Part shown: positions 55,896 to 64,000 of the stretch, piece after piece
How positions within the stretch are numbered: position 1 is the stretch's first letter
Layout: every line of letters starts with the position of its first letter
From: Hungateiclostridiaceae bacterium UBA1305
Lineage (GTDB): Bacteria > Bacillota > Clostridia > Acetivibrionales > DTU013
Length of the DNA: 64,000 bases
Reading direction: 5' to 3'
Assembly: GCA_002307275.1 (NCBI GenBank)
Contig: DBTX01000068.1
Coordinates: forward strand, 3,723 to 67,722
Notes under the pieces: generated by a model
What the model saw: only the letters and a program-made list of their open reading frames with translations
Databases searched by the model: none
What the model was told of the DNA's origin: nothing
Translations under genes and position numbers: made by a program

Positions 55896-55926
55896 TTAAT
55901 CCATGTTCTTATGCCCTGGAATCTAT

Positions 55927-56082
55927 TTACCGAACTATTGATTTGCATTCAATTAAACGTGCATATCTTTTTATATCTTCAATTTGTAAATAAAAATTCA
56001 TATCCGATATAGAATTTCCGTACATTAATGTAATATCAAATATCTCTTTTTCAGGCCAGGAATTAAATCCATAATATTCCAT
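55927..56082 (-). CDS. 51-residue hypothetical ORF, possible relic
   Basis: ATG at 56082 gives MEYYGFNSWPEKEIFDITLM and ends IECKSIVR. No family recognised and only a weak GGTGAT before the start. It lies in the 275-base gap between the phosphotransferase stop and the acetyltransferase relic and is probably another piece of a lost gene. Confidence 0.3.
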   Translation of the reverse strand: MEYYGFNSWPEKEIFDITLMYGNSISDMNFYLQIEDIKRYARLIECKSIVR

Positions 56083-56170
56083 CTATCACCGTTTCCCATA
56101 GTTTCAGCGATCAACAATAGTTCTACTTTTATAATACTCTCCCCCAAATCACAATTTGCATATTAGTATA

Positions 56171-57574
56171 CTAATAAGCATTCCCGTTCACAAACCCCTT
56201 AAACACCGTCATAAACATAATCTTCACATCCATAAAAATGCTCCAATTACGTATGTAGTAGTTATCACACTTGATCCTTTCCTCTATAGATGAGTCACCA
56301 CGCCAGCCGTTCACTTGCGCCCAACCTGTGATGCCGCTTTTTATGTAATGCCTCATCATGTACTGGGGTACTTCTTCTTTAAACTTTCCGACCCAGTAAG
56401 GCCTTTCAGGTCTCGGGCCGACTATACTCATATTTCCGAACAATACATTGAATAGCTGGGGTAATTCATCAAGACTTGTCTTTCTGATGAACGATCCAAA
56501 TACAGTCTTTCTGGGATCATTTGCTGTAGTCCACTGCACCTTCTCTTCATTCTTGTCCTGGATTCTCATGGATCTGAATTTATACATCATGAAAGGCTTA
56601 TTACTGGCTCCAACTCTCTCTTGTTTATAAAGTATCGGACCTTTTGATGTTAACTTTATTCCTATTGCCACCAACAACATGATTGGCATGAATATTAGAA
56701 TAAATATTACTGAAACGAGTATATCGAATGATCTTTTTATCAATATGTTGTGTATATGATCCAGTGGAACTTCCCGCACGTGTATCACCGGCATACCTTC
56801 TATTTCTTCGACTGTCACACAAATGTCTTCAGAATAAGCCGGTAAAATATTTGTTCGTATACCTTCTTTATCACAGATATCAATGATATTTTTTATCAAA
56901 CCATATTTTTCAATTGATAAAGCGATTACTACTTCATGGACGTCATTAGTATCAATGATCGTTTCAAGATCCTTTATCTGTCCAAGTATCGTTAATGCGT
57001 TTTTATCCGCTGTATTGCTTACATCATCCAGAAATCCAATAACATTGCTTCCCCATAGTTTGTATTTTTTAATTCGTTCAAAAAATAGCTTTCCAATATA
57101 TCCGGATCCAATAATTAAAATATTTTTTGAATCCAGATATCTTTTATTTGATTTTGAAAGCAAAAGCATTAATAATTTTATAAGTATTCTAACTGCAATA
57201 AGTGATACTGTTGCAACAGAAATAAATATAATAAGAAAAAGCCTGCTTAAATTTGTGTTATGTAAGAAATAAAGTATGCCGCTCAAAATTGCAAAGCCCA
57301 TAGAGTTCGCAAAAACGGGTTTTAACAGTGTGGAAAATATAGATTCTTTTTTCTTAATGAATGTGTATGATCTCGTTATGTAAAAACTTATTGGCCAAAT
57401 TGCTGCTATTACAGCCAGAATCCATAAATATTCATTAAAATTAGTCATAAGCTTATATTTCAGGCTATAAAAAGTATTACGCAAGGCATAGGCTGCAAAA
57501 TAAGAATCAATTACCATTGTCAAATCCACAATCAGTACAATTTTTTGAACAAACTTAATTTTACTGGTCAACAT
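56171..57574 (-). CDS. Initiating undecaprenyl-phosphate sugar phosphotransferase (WbaP/WcaJ type)
   Basis: 467 residues: five N-terminal membrane helices and a CoA-binding-like Rossmann region (about 150-260), a further helix near 285, then the catalytic C-terminal domain with KRSFDI, KQERVG, YKFRSM, RKTSLDELPQLFNVL and VGPRPERP. It places the first sugar-1-phosphate on undecaprenyl phosphate, so it starts each repeat unit. The ATG at 57574 is eight bases after AGGAG; a TTG six codons earlier covers that site. Confidence 0.93.
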   Translation of the reverse strand: MLTSKIKFVQKIVLIVDLTMVIDSYFAAYALRNTFYSLKYKLMTNFNEYLWILAVIAAIWPISFYITRSYTFIKKKESIFSTLLKPVFANSMGFAILSGILYFLHNTNLSRLFLIIFISVATVSLIAVRILIKLLMLLLSKSNKRYLDSKNILIIGSGYIGKLFFERIKKYKLWGSNVIGFLDDVSNTADKNALTILGQIKDLETIIDTNDVHEVVIALSIEKYGLIKNIIDICDKEGIRTNILPAYSEDICVTVEEIEGMPVIHVREVPLDHIHNILIKRSFDILVSVIFILIFMPIMLLVAIGIKLTSKGPILYKQERVGASNKPFMMYKFRSMRIQDKNEEKVQWTTANDPRKTVFGSFIRKTSLDELPQLFNVLFGNMSIVGPRPERPYWVGKFKEEVPQYMMRHYIKSGITGWAQVNGWRGDSSIEERIKCDNYYIRNWSIFMDVKIMFMTVFKGFVNGNAY

Positions 57575-57619
57575 ATGTTTAGCTCCTAACAATAGCGAAC
57601 AATACGTATTTGAAGATAA

Positions 57620-58198
57620 TTAGTCATCCATATATTTCTGATACAAGCTTTGTATCGTCTCAATTTCTTCCGGTGTGAACCGCTGGTACATGATTTCCTT
57701 GGCACGCTTTTTCTCTGCAGCATCTACTCCGCCCGGCAGCATACTTTTCAATTCGTTGATGTCTGCGGTGTTCAACCGTTTTATTAGTAATGCGGCTGAA
57801 CTGATTTTGTCCACAGCCGTAACTTTTTCTTTTACTTCATTCATTTGTTCTACTGTATATTGAATCTTTTGGTCATTGGAATTTGAGGTTTCAGGTTTTG
57901 ATATGTTTGATTCCGGGGTTTCAGGTTTCTGATCAGAATTACCACTCGGATTGGTTATTTCATCAGTTATATTGCCTGAAGGCTGTTGAGAAAGCTTATT
58001 TCCTGAAGCGGACCCGGTTTGTTCATTTGCATTGGGAGACATGTTCTGGGAAGTTGATGGCTCTTCTACTAAAAGGTCATTGATTTCACTATCGATCACA
58101 GTATTTAACATTTTATCTCCGATATAATACAATACTGTTACAGCTGTTCCTGACAGAAGCAATAAAATAACGACAGCAATGACAATTACCTTCTTCAT
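57620..58198 (-). CDS. Membrane-anchored acidic protein, first gene of the EPS operon
   Basis: 192 residues. A helix at about 4-25 is followed by a long Ser/Asn/Pro-rich linker (about 50-110) and a helical C-terminal domain with DINELKSMLPGGVDAAEKK and MYQRFTPEEIETIQSLYQ. No family recognised; similar anchored proteins occur at the head of Clostridia polysaccharide operons. The ATG at 58198 follows GAAGGG. A longer open frame runs back through the leader hairpins and is rejected. Confidence 0.65.
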   Translation of the reverse strand: MKKVIVIAVVILLLLSGTAVTVLYYIGDKMLNTVIDSEINDLLVEEPSTSQNMSPNANEQTGSASGNKLSQQPSGNITDEITNPSGNSDQKPETPESNISKPETSNSNDQKIQYTVEQMNEVKEKVTAVDKISSAALLIKRLNTADINELKSMLPGGVDAAEKKRAKEIMYQRFTPEEIETIQSLYQKYMDD

Positions 58199-58239
58199 AC
58201 AATTCCCTTCCTGTACCAAATTATTTGTGTAGGATATAA

Positions 58240-58346
58240 TCATAGCTTCGCCATGGCATGCATTTGATGAATAAATGCAAACCTCTATACGGGAGCTATG
58301 ACCTCCTGATCTTCTACAGGGCCGAAACACCTGCTGCAGACTTCAG
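58240..58346 (-). promoter_or_regulatory. Two-hairpin leader RNA, candidate LoaP target
   Basis: Between the loaP stop and the next gene the minus strand folds into hairpin 1 (58306-58346, CTGA-TCTGCAG...CTGTAGA-TCAG) and hairpin 2 (58240-58301, TCATAGCT/AGCTATGA with an inner GCATTT/AAATGC stem). LoaP proteins bind an RNA hairpin in the leader of the long operon they control. The sequences do not fit c-di-GMP or other common riboswitches. Confidence 0.5.
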
Positions 58347-58373
58347 ATTTTATCAACTATAGTAAAAATAGTA

Positions 58374-58886
58374 TTATGCCGGTTCAAGCAGTGAAACTCC
58401 TAACTCGACTACTCTTTCTTCCCCTAAAAAGCTGAGTACCACCTTTGCTCTGCCCTTACGGGTGTTAATATCTTTTATAATTCCTTCCATGGAATATAGC
58501 GGCCCTTCGATGATACGGATATTGCCATTCTCTATCAGCAAGGAGGATATCCCTATTTCATCTTCATTACAGACAAGCTTGGAGAGCGTATTCATTTCAC
58601 CTTCAGTGATACTTGCTAATTCATTTCCGGTTTTTAAATGCCGTATAATTCCTGGAATACTTTTCATGTCGTAATATGTCTCGGCATCAATATTCCCTTT
58701 TAATATGACATACCCGGGGAAAAGGACTCTTGTTCGGTAATACCATGAACCATTCTTTCTCTCCCTAAGCTTCCGCTTGGGTACCATTATCCTGAATTGA
58801 TCTTTGAATCGGTATTGTAGACGTTCCTTTACTTTGTCTTCTCCACCGGTAAATACGAACAAAGCATGCCATCCTGGATTAGGCAT
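58374..58886 (-). CDS. loaP: LoaP-type transcription antiterminator (NusG paralogue)
   Basis: 170 residues with an N-terminal NGN domain (WHALFVFTGGEDKVKERL, then LFPGYVILKG) and a C-terminal KOW domain (about 118-165, IIEGPLYSMEGIIKDINTRKGRAKV). Specialised NusG paralogues of this size, encoded next to long polysaccharide or antibiotic operons in Firmicutes, act as processive antiterminators. It lies directly upstream of the EPS genes, with a structured leader between. The SLH terminator ends only 20 bases before it, so how it is itself transcribed is unclear. UpxY-type is an alternative label. Confidence 0.85.
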   Translation of the reverse strand: MPNPGWHALFVFTGGEDKVKERLQYRFKDQFRIMVPKRKLRERKNGSWYYRTRVLFPGYVILKGNIDAETYYDMKSIPGIIRHLKTGNELASITEGEMNTLSKLVCNEDEIGISSLLIENGNIRIIEGPLYSMEGIIKDINTRKGRAKVVLSFLGEERVVELGVSLLEPA

Positions 58887-58906
58887 TATTTTCCATGTCC
58901 CCCTCT

Positions 58907-58953
58907 AAAAAACTTGAAATTATCCAAGCATATCTACCTGGATAATTTCAAGT
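58907..58953 (-). terminator. Intrinsic terminator after the SLH gene
   Basis: A perfect 15-bp stem (ACTTGAAATTATCCA and its complement) with a 12-base loop and six Ts on the minus strand, 35 bases after the SLH stop. Confidence 0.9.
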
Positions 58954-58987
58954 ATGAAGTTGATATCAGTTATTATTTTAATATGTC

Positions 58988-61105
58988 TTAGCCAAATATG
59001 ACGGTAATGATATGATCAGCATTATTAGGGCTGCTTGCTTTTACTTTGACTGTTGTATGCTTAGTCTTCAAATCCAAAAGTGTAACCGCATTAATCCCTT
59101 TGCCTACCTGTGATGCCAGGTTCTGTAGTATTACCAAATTATCTTTTGTATAACTGGAGTATGAGTCACCGCTTGTTCCAACTGCCACGCCACTGTATAC
59201 ATATCCCGCAGGCACGGTAATCATATCGACAAGAAGCTGGTAGAATTGTCCTCCTGTCAAAACAGACTGACTCTCTTTACCCGATTTTAAAGTAGCTGTA
59301 ATTGTTCCGCTTGCTGCTGAGACAGAATAGCAATTGAGCAGACTCTGAGTACCCAGCGTGTCACCTGCGGAAACTTTAATAGTAAGAGTTATATCCTTTA
59401 ACTTGGTAGTTCCACTATATACGGATACATTTCTTGTTATACTGCCGCTCAATATGCTCTTGATCGTCTTGACACTGACATCACCGTCAAATACGAATCC
59501 TGCGCCAAAGAATGCTTCAATAATAGAGTTGTTGCCTCCAAAATCAAATGTACCATTCGAACCCGTTACCGGATTGGTGGCATCACTTATGACTAGTTTT
59601 GTAGCTGCGAGAGGACTTGTAACCTTCAAGCCATTGATATATACAGCATCACTGACACCACTTAAATCAACTGTATAGGTGGTTCCACTGACAGTAGCAT
59701 TGATCGCCCCGCCGCTTTTTGTCGTTAATGCAATAGATGTAATGCTGGTGTCTGTATTGTTGTTATTATTGTTATTATTATTTGTTGTTGTTGTTGTCGT
59801 TGTTGTTGTTGTATTTGATGTCAACGATGTACCGCTAACTATAGCAGTTATTCCAGCAGCTATGACCGTATTGGTCGGCTTCATCACAATAACAACGCCT
59901 GCAGCATTAATATTAGCTGTTGTAATGCTTCCCTGACCGGTTACCTGAACACCCGCATTAGCAGTTAAAGTAGTTATTGAAGCACCGGATCCTAAATTTA
60001 TACCTGCATTCGTTGCGCCTGCACCGACTACCAATGTCCCAATATGTCCATCCGAAATTTGAACTGCCGTGTTAGGAGCGTTTATTGATACTTCATCGAA
60101 GTCACCGTCCAGATTAATCGACTGGCCCGGGGCTATTCTCATAATCGTTACATTGCCAAAGCCTAATCCGGTTAAGCCATTCTCTTCAAGCCGTGCGCCG
60201 GAGTTGAGCAGAACGCTGTTTACCTCTGATGATCCTTCAGCGACAATCCTTATTTTCCCATCCACTTTAATAACAATTAATGTTCCTGTAAGTGAAGTAT
60301 TTACAAGATCGATGCTGTTCTCACCGCCGCCCATAACTATGGTTTTTCCCTTTACCTTGACGTTGTCAAGGGTGACATTGCCATCACCAATACCCGGTGC
60401 AAGGAATAAGTCTCCATTGATAACCATATTTTTAAGAGTTACATCTTTGGTATTAACCATAAGATTCTTTTCAATAGTTCCTGTATATACACCAGCTAAA
60501 TTTTTTAGTTCTTGAACTGTATTATCAATTATTTTCACTGCTTCAGCACGTGTTACATTTTCTTTGGGAGCAAACAAGTTTCCAGGTCTGCCTGACATAT
60601 AGCCTTTCTCTGTAACAGCACTGACAGCAGCCTTTGCCCATGCTGCTATGTCCTTGGCATCAGTGTACTTGTCTGCAGTGCTTGCATTGGCACTCAGCAT
60701 AAAAGCTCTGGAAAGCATTACAGCCGCTTCCTGCCGGCTTATGGATTCTGTCGGCCGGAATTTGCCCTTGTCACCAACGATAACTCCTGCTGAAGCCGTT
60801 TTTGAAACAATCTTTGAATACCATGAATTTTCAGAAACATCTGTGAATTTTGTGCTTGATAGGTCTACGTAATTAAACAATTTACACAGCATGCTTGAGA
60901 ATTCCGCTCTGGAAATTGCCTTTTCCGGAGCATATGTACCATTTGGATTACCATTGATAATCCCTTTTTCAACCCACTTGCTAATTTCTGCAGCCGCCCA
61001 ATTCCCGTTAGTATCGGAAAACTGAGCAAATGCAGGTACTGTTATTATAAACAGCATTAATAAAACTACACCTAAAGATATGGATTTCTTTAAACCCCTT
61101 TTCAT
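58988..61105 (-). CDS. S-layer homology domain surface protein
   Basis: 705 residues. A signal peptide (1-27, ending VPAFA) is followed by three SLH domains (about 30-70, 90-130, 150-190) that bind pyruvylated cell-wall polymer. Residues about 205-410 are short beta-rich repeats (NVTLDNVKVKGKTIVMGGGE-like) suggesting a beta-helix, then a Thr8-Asn9 linker near 440 encoded by a triplet repeat, then C-terminal domains of unknown type. A strong promoter precedes it. Pyruvyl transferases are needed for SLH anchoring, though the one in this window is EPS-linked. Confidence 0.9.
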   Translation of the reverse strand: MKRGLKKSISLGVVLLMLFIITVPAFAQFSDTNGNWAAAEISKWVEKGIINGNPNGTYAPEKAISRAEFSSMLCKLFNYVDLSSTKFTDVSENSWYSKIVSKTASAGVIVGDKGKFRPTESISRQEAAVMLSRAFMLSANASTADKYTDAKDIAAWAKAAVSAVTEKGYMSGRPGNLFAPKENVTRAEAVKIIDNTVQELKNLAGVYTGTIEKNLMVNTKDVTLKNMVINGDLFLAPGIGDGNVTLDNVKVKGKTIVMGGGENSIDLVNTSLTGTLIVIKVDGKIRIVAEGSSEVNSVLLNSGARLEENGLTGLGFGNVTIMRIAPGQSINLDGDFDEVSINAPNTAVQISDGHIGTLVVGAGATNAGINLGSGASITTLTANAGVQVTGQGSITTANINAAGVVIVMKPTNTVIAAGITAIVSGTSLTSNTTTTTTTTTTNNNNNNNNNTDTSITSIALTTKSGGAINATVSGTTYTVDLSGVSDAVYINGLKVTSPLAATKLVISDATNPVTGSNGTFDFGGNNSIIEAFFGAGFVFDGDVSVKTIKSILSGSITRNVSVYSGTTKLKDITLTIKVSAGDTLGTQSLLNCYSVSAASGTITATLKSGKESQSVLTGGQFYQLLVDMITVPAGYVYSGVAVGTSGDSYSSYTKDNLVILQNLASQVGKGINAVTLLDLKTKHTTVKVKASSPNNADHIITVIFG

Positions 61106-61274
61106 TTTCTTACCCCCCTGTTAATATTTTGTTTCCAATTGGATACTTCGCCCTTATTAAAATTTTAAATTCTTTGGCATCTCGGTCCAATAACAGTAAA
61201 CTGTTCATTAAATTACATATTTATCCTTAGAAAATAAAAGTATTTTTAGCACTGTTATATTAAACAACATTTCA

Positions 61275-61303
61275 ATTATAAGTATATAAATTTTGGATGT
61301 CAA
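61275..61303 (-). promoter_or_regulatory. Perfect-consensus sigma-A promoter for the SLH gene
   Basis: TTGACA and TATAAT exactly 17 bases apart on the minus strand, giving a leader of about 160 nt. The rest of the 506-base gap is AT-rich with a second TTGACA upstream and no gene. Confidence 0.85.
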
Positions 61304-61541
61304 TTACATTTACAGAAATGTCAAATATTTTATATGATTTACCAGAATATACGTTATGATTCTGTAGATTATGTCAATTCTTCAGCTCCGCAACAAACTC
61401 AACCCTATACCCTCTTTACTAAGCTATATTCTCAAAATACAAAAATATTTTACTACATTTTTCTGCATAATCATAGCAAATGGACTGTAGAATTGTTAAT
61501 TGGGGAAGGATGAAACTGCTGATATGGGCTTTTAAATGTCA

Positions 61542-61588
61542 ATTATGCCTTCAAAAGTTTGTTTTAAACAAACTTTCACAGGCATAAT
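61542..61588 (-). terminator. Terminator after nudC
   Basis: ATTATGCCT / AGGCATAAT outer stem and AAAGTTTGTTT / AAACAAACTTT inner stem, 24 bases after the nudC stop; T-rich sequence follows only weakly. Confidence 0.6.
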
Positions 61589-61611
61589 TATGTAGTACAT
61601 AAAGAAACCCG

Positions 61612-62421
61612 TTATTTTGAAAGCCAGGCATTGATCAATTTTCTTGCCACACTTACATTCGAGGGCAGGTCAGGTAGATTATCCCTGGAATACCAGTTTG
61701 CATCTGTTATTTCCTTATTATCTATCCTGATATCACCGGACTCGTATTCTGCCGTGAAGGCGATCATCAGTGAGTCCGGATAAGGCCAGGGCTGGTTTGA
61801 GAAATAGCGTATATTCCTGACATACAGGCCGACTTCCTCCATGATCTCACGCTTTACACATTCCTCCAGCGTCTCACCCGGTTCGACAAAACCGGCGATA
61901 ACACTGTACATCTGTCCGGAAAACTTCGCAGCATGTGCCAGCAGAATCTGATCCCCTTTTGTAATGGCAACAATAACAGCGGGGGAGATCCTTGGATATA
62001 CAATGTTTCCGCACTTGCTGCAAGTCATTGCCACTTCATCCTCAGACACGTGCATGGCTTCACCACAGCTACCGCAATACCGGTTTTTCTTTTTCCAGAA
62101 AATTAGATGGCAGGCTCGGTTGGCAAGCCAATACCAGTCGTCCTCCATGCTGCCAAACAGTTTCCGGAGTCCTATGAAAACATGATCCTTCAGTGATAAT
62201 TTCTCTGATAATGACGCAATATAGCTATCCTTTCCGTCAACAAGCCCGAGGTATTGAATATCGGAGAAGCTGGCGCGAAGACTTTTAATATCGTTCATAA
62301 ACGGTATGTGACTGCTGGATTTATCACCAACTGATACCAGGAGTTCATCATGATAGAAAATAAACCAATAAGCCGGTTCCAGCTCTTCTTTAATTGCTTT
62401 AGTACCAGATGTAAATATCAT
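61612..62421 (-). CDS. nudC: NAD(H) pyrophosphatase NudC
   Basis: Nudix hydrolase that cleaves NADH and removes NAD caps from RNA. 269 residues. Zinc ribbon CGSCGEAM...CSKCG (about 116-136), Nudix box GFVEPGETLEECVKREIMEEVG, and downstream SNQPWPYPDSLM, the NudC signature SQPWPFPxS. The ATG at 62421 lies 12 bases after AAGGGG; a TTG four codons earlier leaves no spacing. The 274-base gap to moaA shows no gene. Confidence 0.94.
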   Translation of the reverse strand: MIFTSGTKAIKEELEPAYWFIFYHDELLVSVGDKSSSHIPFMNDIKSLRASFSDIQYLGLVDGKDSYIASLSEKLSLKDHVFIGLRKLFGSMEDDWYWLANRACHLIFWKKKNRYCGSCGEAMHVSEDEVAMTCSKCGNIVYPRISPAVIVAITKGDQILLAHAAKFSGQMYSVIAGFVEPGETLEECVKREIMEEVGLYVRNIRYFSNQPWPYPDSLMIAFTAEYESGDIRIDNKEITDANWYSRDNLPDLPSNVSVARKLINAWLSK

Positions 62422-62695
62422 TGTGAAATACAACCCCTTCTACTGCACCAACCTGTAAGTGGTATGAGTGTTCTTATTTGTCATGCTATTGTGATTAGTT
62501 TAAATCTGCAGTACAGAAATGTCAATTATGTTCAGCAGTACAATTTACAATTTATCTGTAGTACTGGTACACAACTCAGTGAATTCACCGGGTACATTCT
62601 CCCGTTTGCTCTGTCAGGATCTGCACGGCATGCGGCAGTACAGGCAGGATCGCCTCACCGGGCTATCAGCATGCGTAAACTCCACATGCTCCATA

Positions 62696-63652
62696 CTAGC
62701 CTCCGATTTCATTCATTTTTCTACTGGAAACGAAATTGTCCTCGAAACTGTTCCTTTCCGGCTTTTCAAATACCGTTCTGGAGATCATAGCCTTTAGGCC
62801 TTCAGGATCATCGAGCAATTCCACAATGTCGACTTCCCGGTTATTGCCCAGGCACGGCTTTATTTTACCGTCGCACGTCAGCCTGATCCTGTCACAGCAG
62901 CTGCAGAAGCTGCTGCTGATCGGACTTATGAATCCGATTCTTCCCTTATAACCATCCACTGTGTAATATCTTGCAGGTTCACTGGAATTCCCGGATTCGA
63001 CAGGCACAAGCTCAGGGTGTGCAGCGATAATCCCGGAATTGTACACGATTTTGCCACGGTTCTCTTCACCGAATTCACCTACCGGCATTAGTTCGATGAA
63101 TCTCACGTCCAGCTCCATGTCCCTTGCGAGTCCGAAGAAATCGTCAATTTCATGATCATTCAGACCTTTGATTAGTACCGTATTTGTCTTTACAGGAACC
63201 AATCCATATATCACCGCCTTCCTTATTCCGTTCAATACATCGTGCAGCTTGTTAACACCCGTGATCTTCCGGAAATTGTCCTCATTCAGGGAATCAAGAC
63301 TTACATTGACTCTGGTAAGCCCTGCATCTTTGAGTCTATGAACGGATTGTTCCAAATGGATGCCGTTTGTTGACATTGATATATCATTAATGCCTTCAAC
63401 AGATGAAATAACGGAGATGATCTCATATATATCACGCCTTACAAGCGGTTCCCCTCCTGTGATCCTTACCTTTCTGATTCCGAGTTCCGCCGCCGTCCTG
63501 ACGATCTTGCCGTAATCAGCAGGTGAAAGCAGCCTGAACCGATCATCGTTCCTGCATGCAGTCCCGGGTTTGCAATAAAGGCAGTTCAGATTGCAGTCCC
63601 GCGTTACCGATATTCTAAGGTATTCGATATTTCTTCCATGCACATCAAGCAT
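62696..63652 (-). CDS. moaA: GTP 3',8-cyclase MoaA
   Basis: Radical SAM enzyme for the first step of molybdenum cofactor synthesis. 318 residues: CNLNCLYC with the SAM cluster cysteines (20, 24, 27), MSTNGIHL, and the C-terminal second cluster with CSCCDRIRLTCDGKIKPCLG. The family C-terminal Gly-Gly is present: the protein ends EIGG. No other moa gene is seen up to the window edge. Confidence 0.95.
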   Translation of the reverse strand: MLDVHGRNIEYLRISVTRDCNLNCLYCKPGTACRNDDRFRLLSPADYGKIVRTAAELGIRKVRITGGEPLVRRDIYEIISVISSVEGINDISMSTNGIHLEQSVHRLKDAGLTRVNVSLDSLNEDNFRKITGVNKLHDVLNGIRKAVIYGLVPVKTNTVLIKGLNDHEIDDFFGLARDMELDVRFIELMPVGEFGEENRGKIVYNSGIIAAHPELVPVESGNSSEPARYYTVDGYKGRIGFISPISSSFCSCCDRIRLTCDGKIKPCLGNNREVDIVELLDDPEGLKAMISRTVFEKPERNSFEDNFVSSRKMNEIGG

Positions 63653-63687
63653 TTTCAATCCATCCGAGGAGTCTGACAGCTTTGAGT

Positions 63688-63864
63688 TTAAACAGGTTTG
63701 AAAATAGACCCAAAGTAATCCCCTCCTGTCTCTTCTTTTACCGCGCCTACTATGGCCTGAACCTCCACCGCCATAAACGGTTTCTCCCCATCACATTTGC
63801 ACTTCCGTGGCTTTCTGGTTTGCTTTTTTATTGTTTCACCAATTGTTGATATATAGTAATCCAT
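63688..63864 (-). CDS. 58-residue hypothetical ORF upstream of moaA
   Basis: ATG at 63864 gives MDYYISTIGETIKKQTRKPR, then KCKCDGEKPFMAVEVQAIVGAVKEE. No family is recognised and no ribosome site precedes it. The remaining bases to the window edge show nothing else. Confidence 0.25.
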   Translation of the reverse strand: MDYYISTIGETIKKQTRKPRKCKCDGEKPFMAVEVQAIVGAVKEETGGDYFGSIFKPV

Positions 63865-64000
63865 TTTTTAGCAGCATCAAGCAAACTCCATAACCAGACT
63901 GGACATAATCTGCGCCTCAGTAGTTACGGCCGATATGTTTTTTAGTTTTTCCAAGGAAATATAATGCTTTATCCCACAGCACAAAGCCCTGTGCTTGATA

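Noticed and set aside
58205..58370. c-di-GMP riboswitch upstream of the EPS operon
   Set aside because: A GCAAACC word is present only on the strand opposite to transcription, and the rest of the class I core is absent.

Overview
The window is typical low-to-mid GC Bacillota DNA and most resembles a spore-forming anaerobic Clostridia of the Ruminiclostridium/Acetivibrio type. This rests on gene content: LonB beside ClpX/ClpP/trigger factor, a KOW-domain protein between map and infA, a zinc-type adenylate kinase, a Crh-like HPr, a VanW protein, an SLH surface protein and a LoaP-type NusG paralogue. Almost everything is on the minus strand; only a DUF192 gene and one methyltransferase are confidently on the plus strand. 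I found no rRNA, tRNA or CRISPR array.

Region 1 (1-18.5 kb) is housekeeping. It holds tsaD (cut by the window edge), uppP, a membrane-anchored thermonuclease, the protein quality-control set tig-clpP-clpX-lonB, a metallophosphoesterase, uvrC, a Crh-like HPr and a VanW lipoprotein. An ECF sigma/anti-sigma/membrane-protein operon follows, then the overlapping set amidohydrolase-tsaE-tsaB-rimI. With tsaD, three members of the t6A tRNA-modification machinery lie in one window.

Region 2 (18.5-43.4 kb) is the complete S10-spc-alpha ribosomal super-locus running from rpsJ to rplQ, then the ECF vitamin-transporter core (ecfA1, ecfA2, ecfT), truA, rplM and rpsI. The order is canonical, with two intrusions: a plus-strand RsmC-like methyltransferase splitting ecfA1 from ecfA2, and a eukaryotic-type hexokinase between ecfT and truA. 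Several gaps inside the ribosomal operons carry palindromic repeats, and the S10 leader has a terminator-like hairpin downstream of a good promoter.

Region 3 (44-58.9 kb) is a surface polysaccharide locus read from a LoaP-type antiterminator gene and a structured leader. It encodes an initiating sugar-phosphate transferase, a GT8 transferase, a DUF115/sialyltransferase-like protein, a Wzy polymerase, a pyruvyl transferase, an acetyltransferase with a ten-base G tract, a Wzx flippase and a Wzz-like protein. A three-gene cassette combines a cytidylyltransferase, an aldolase fused to a DUF115-like lobe, and a KdsC-like phosphatase. This looks like a route to a CMP-activated 2-keto sugar acid made with a pyruvate aldolase in place of a NeuB/KdsA synthase; it is the most interesting inference in the window. 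The locus also holds decayed pieces (cytidylyltransferase, CatB-like acetyltransferase, GalE, transposase tail), showing recent remodelling.

Region 4 (58.9-64 kb) has an S-layer homology protein behind a perfect-consensus promoter, nudC and moaA.
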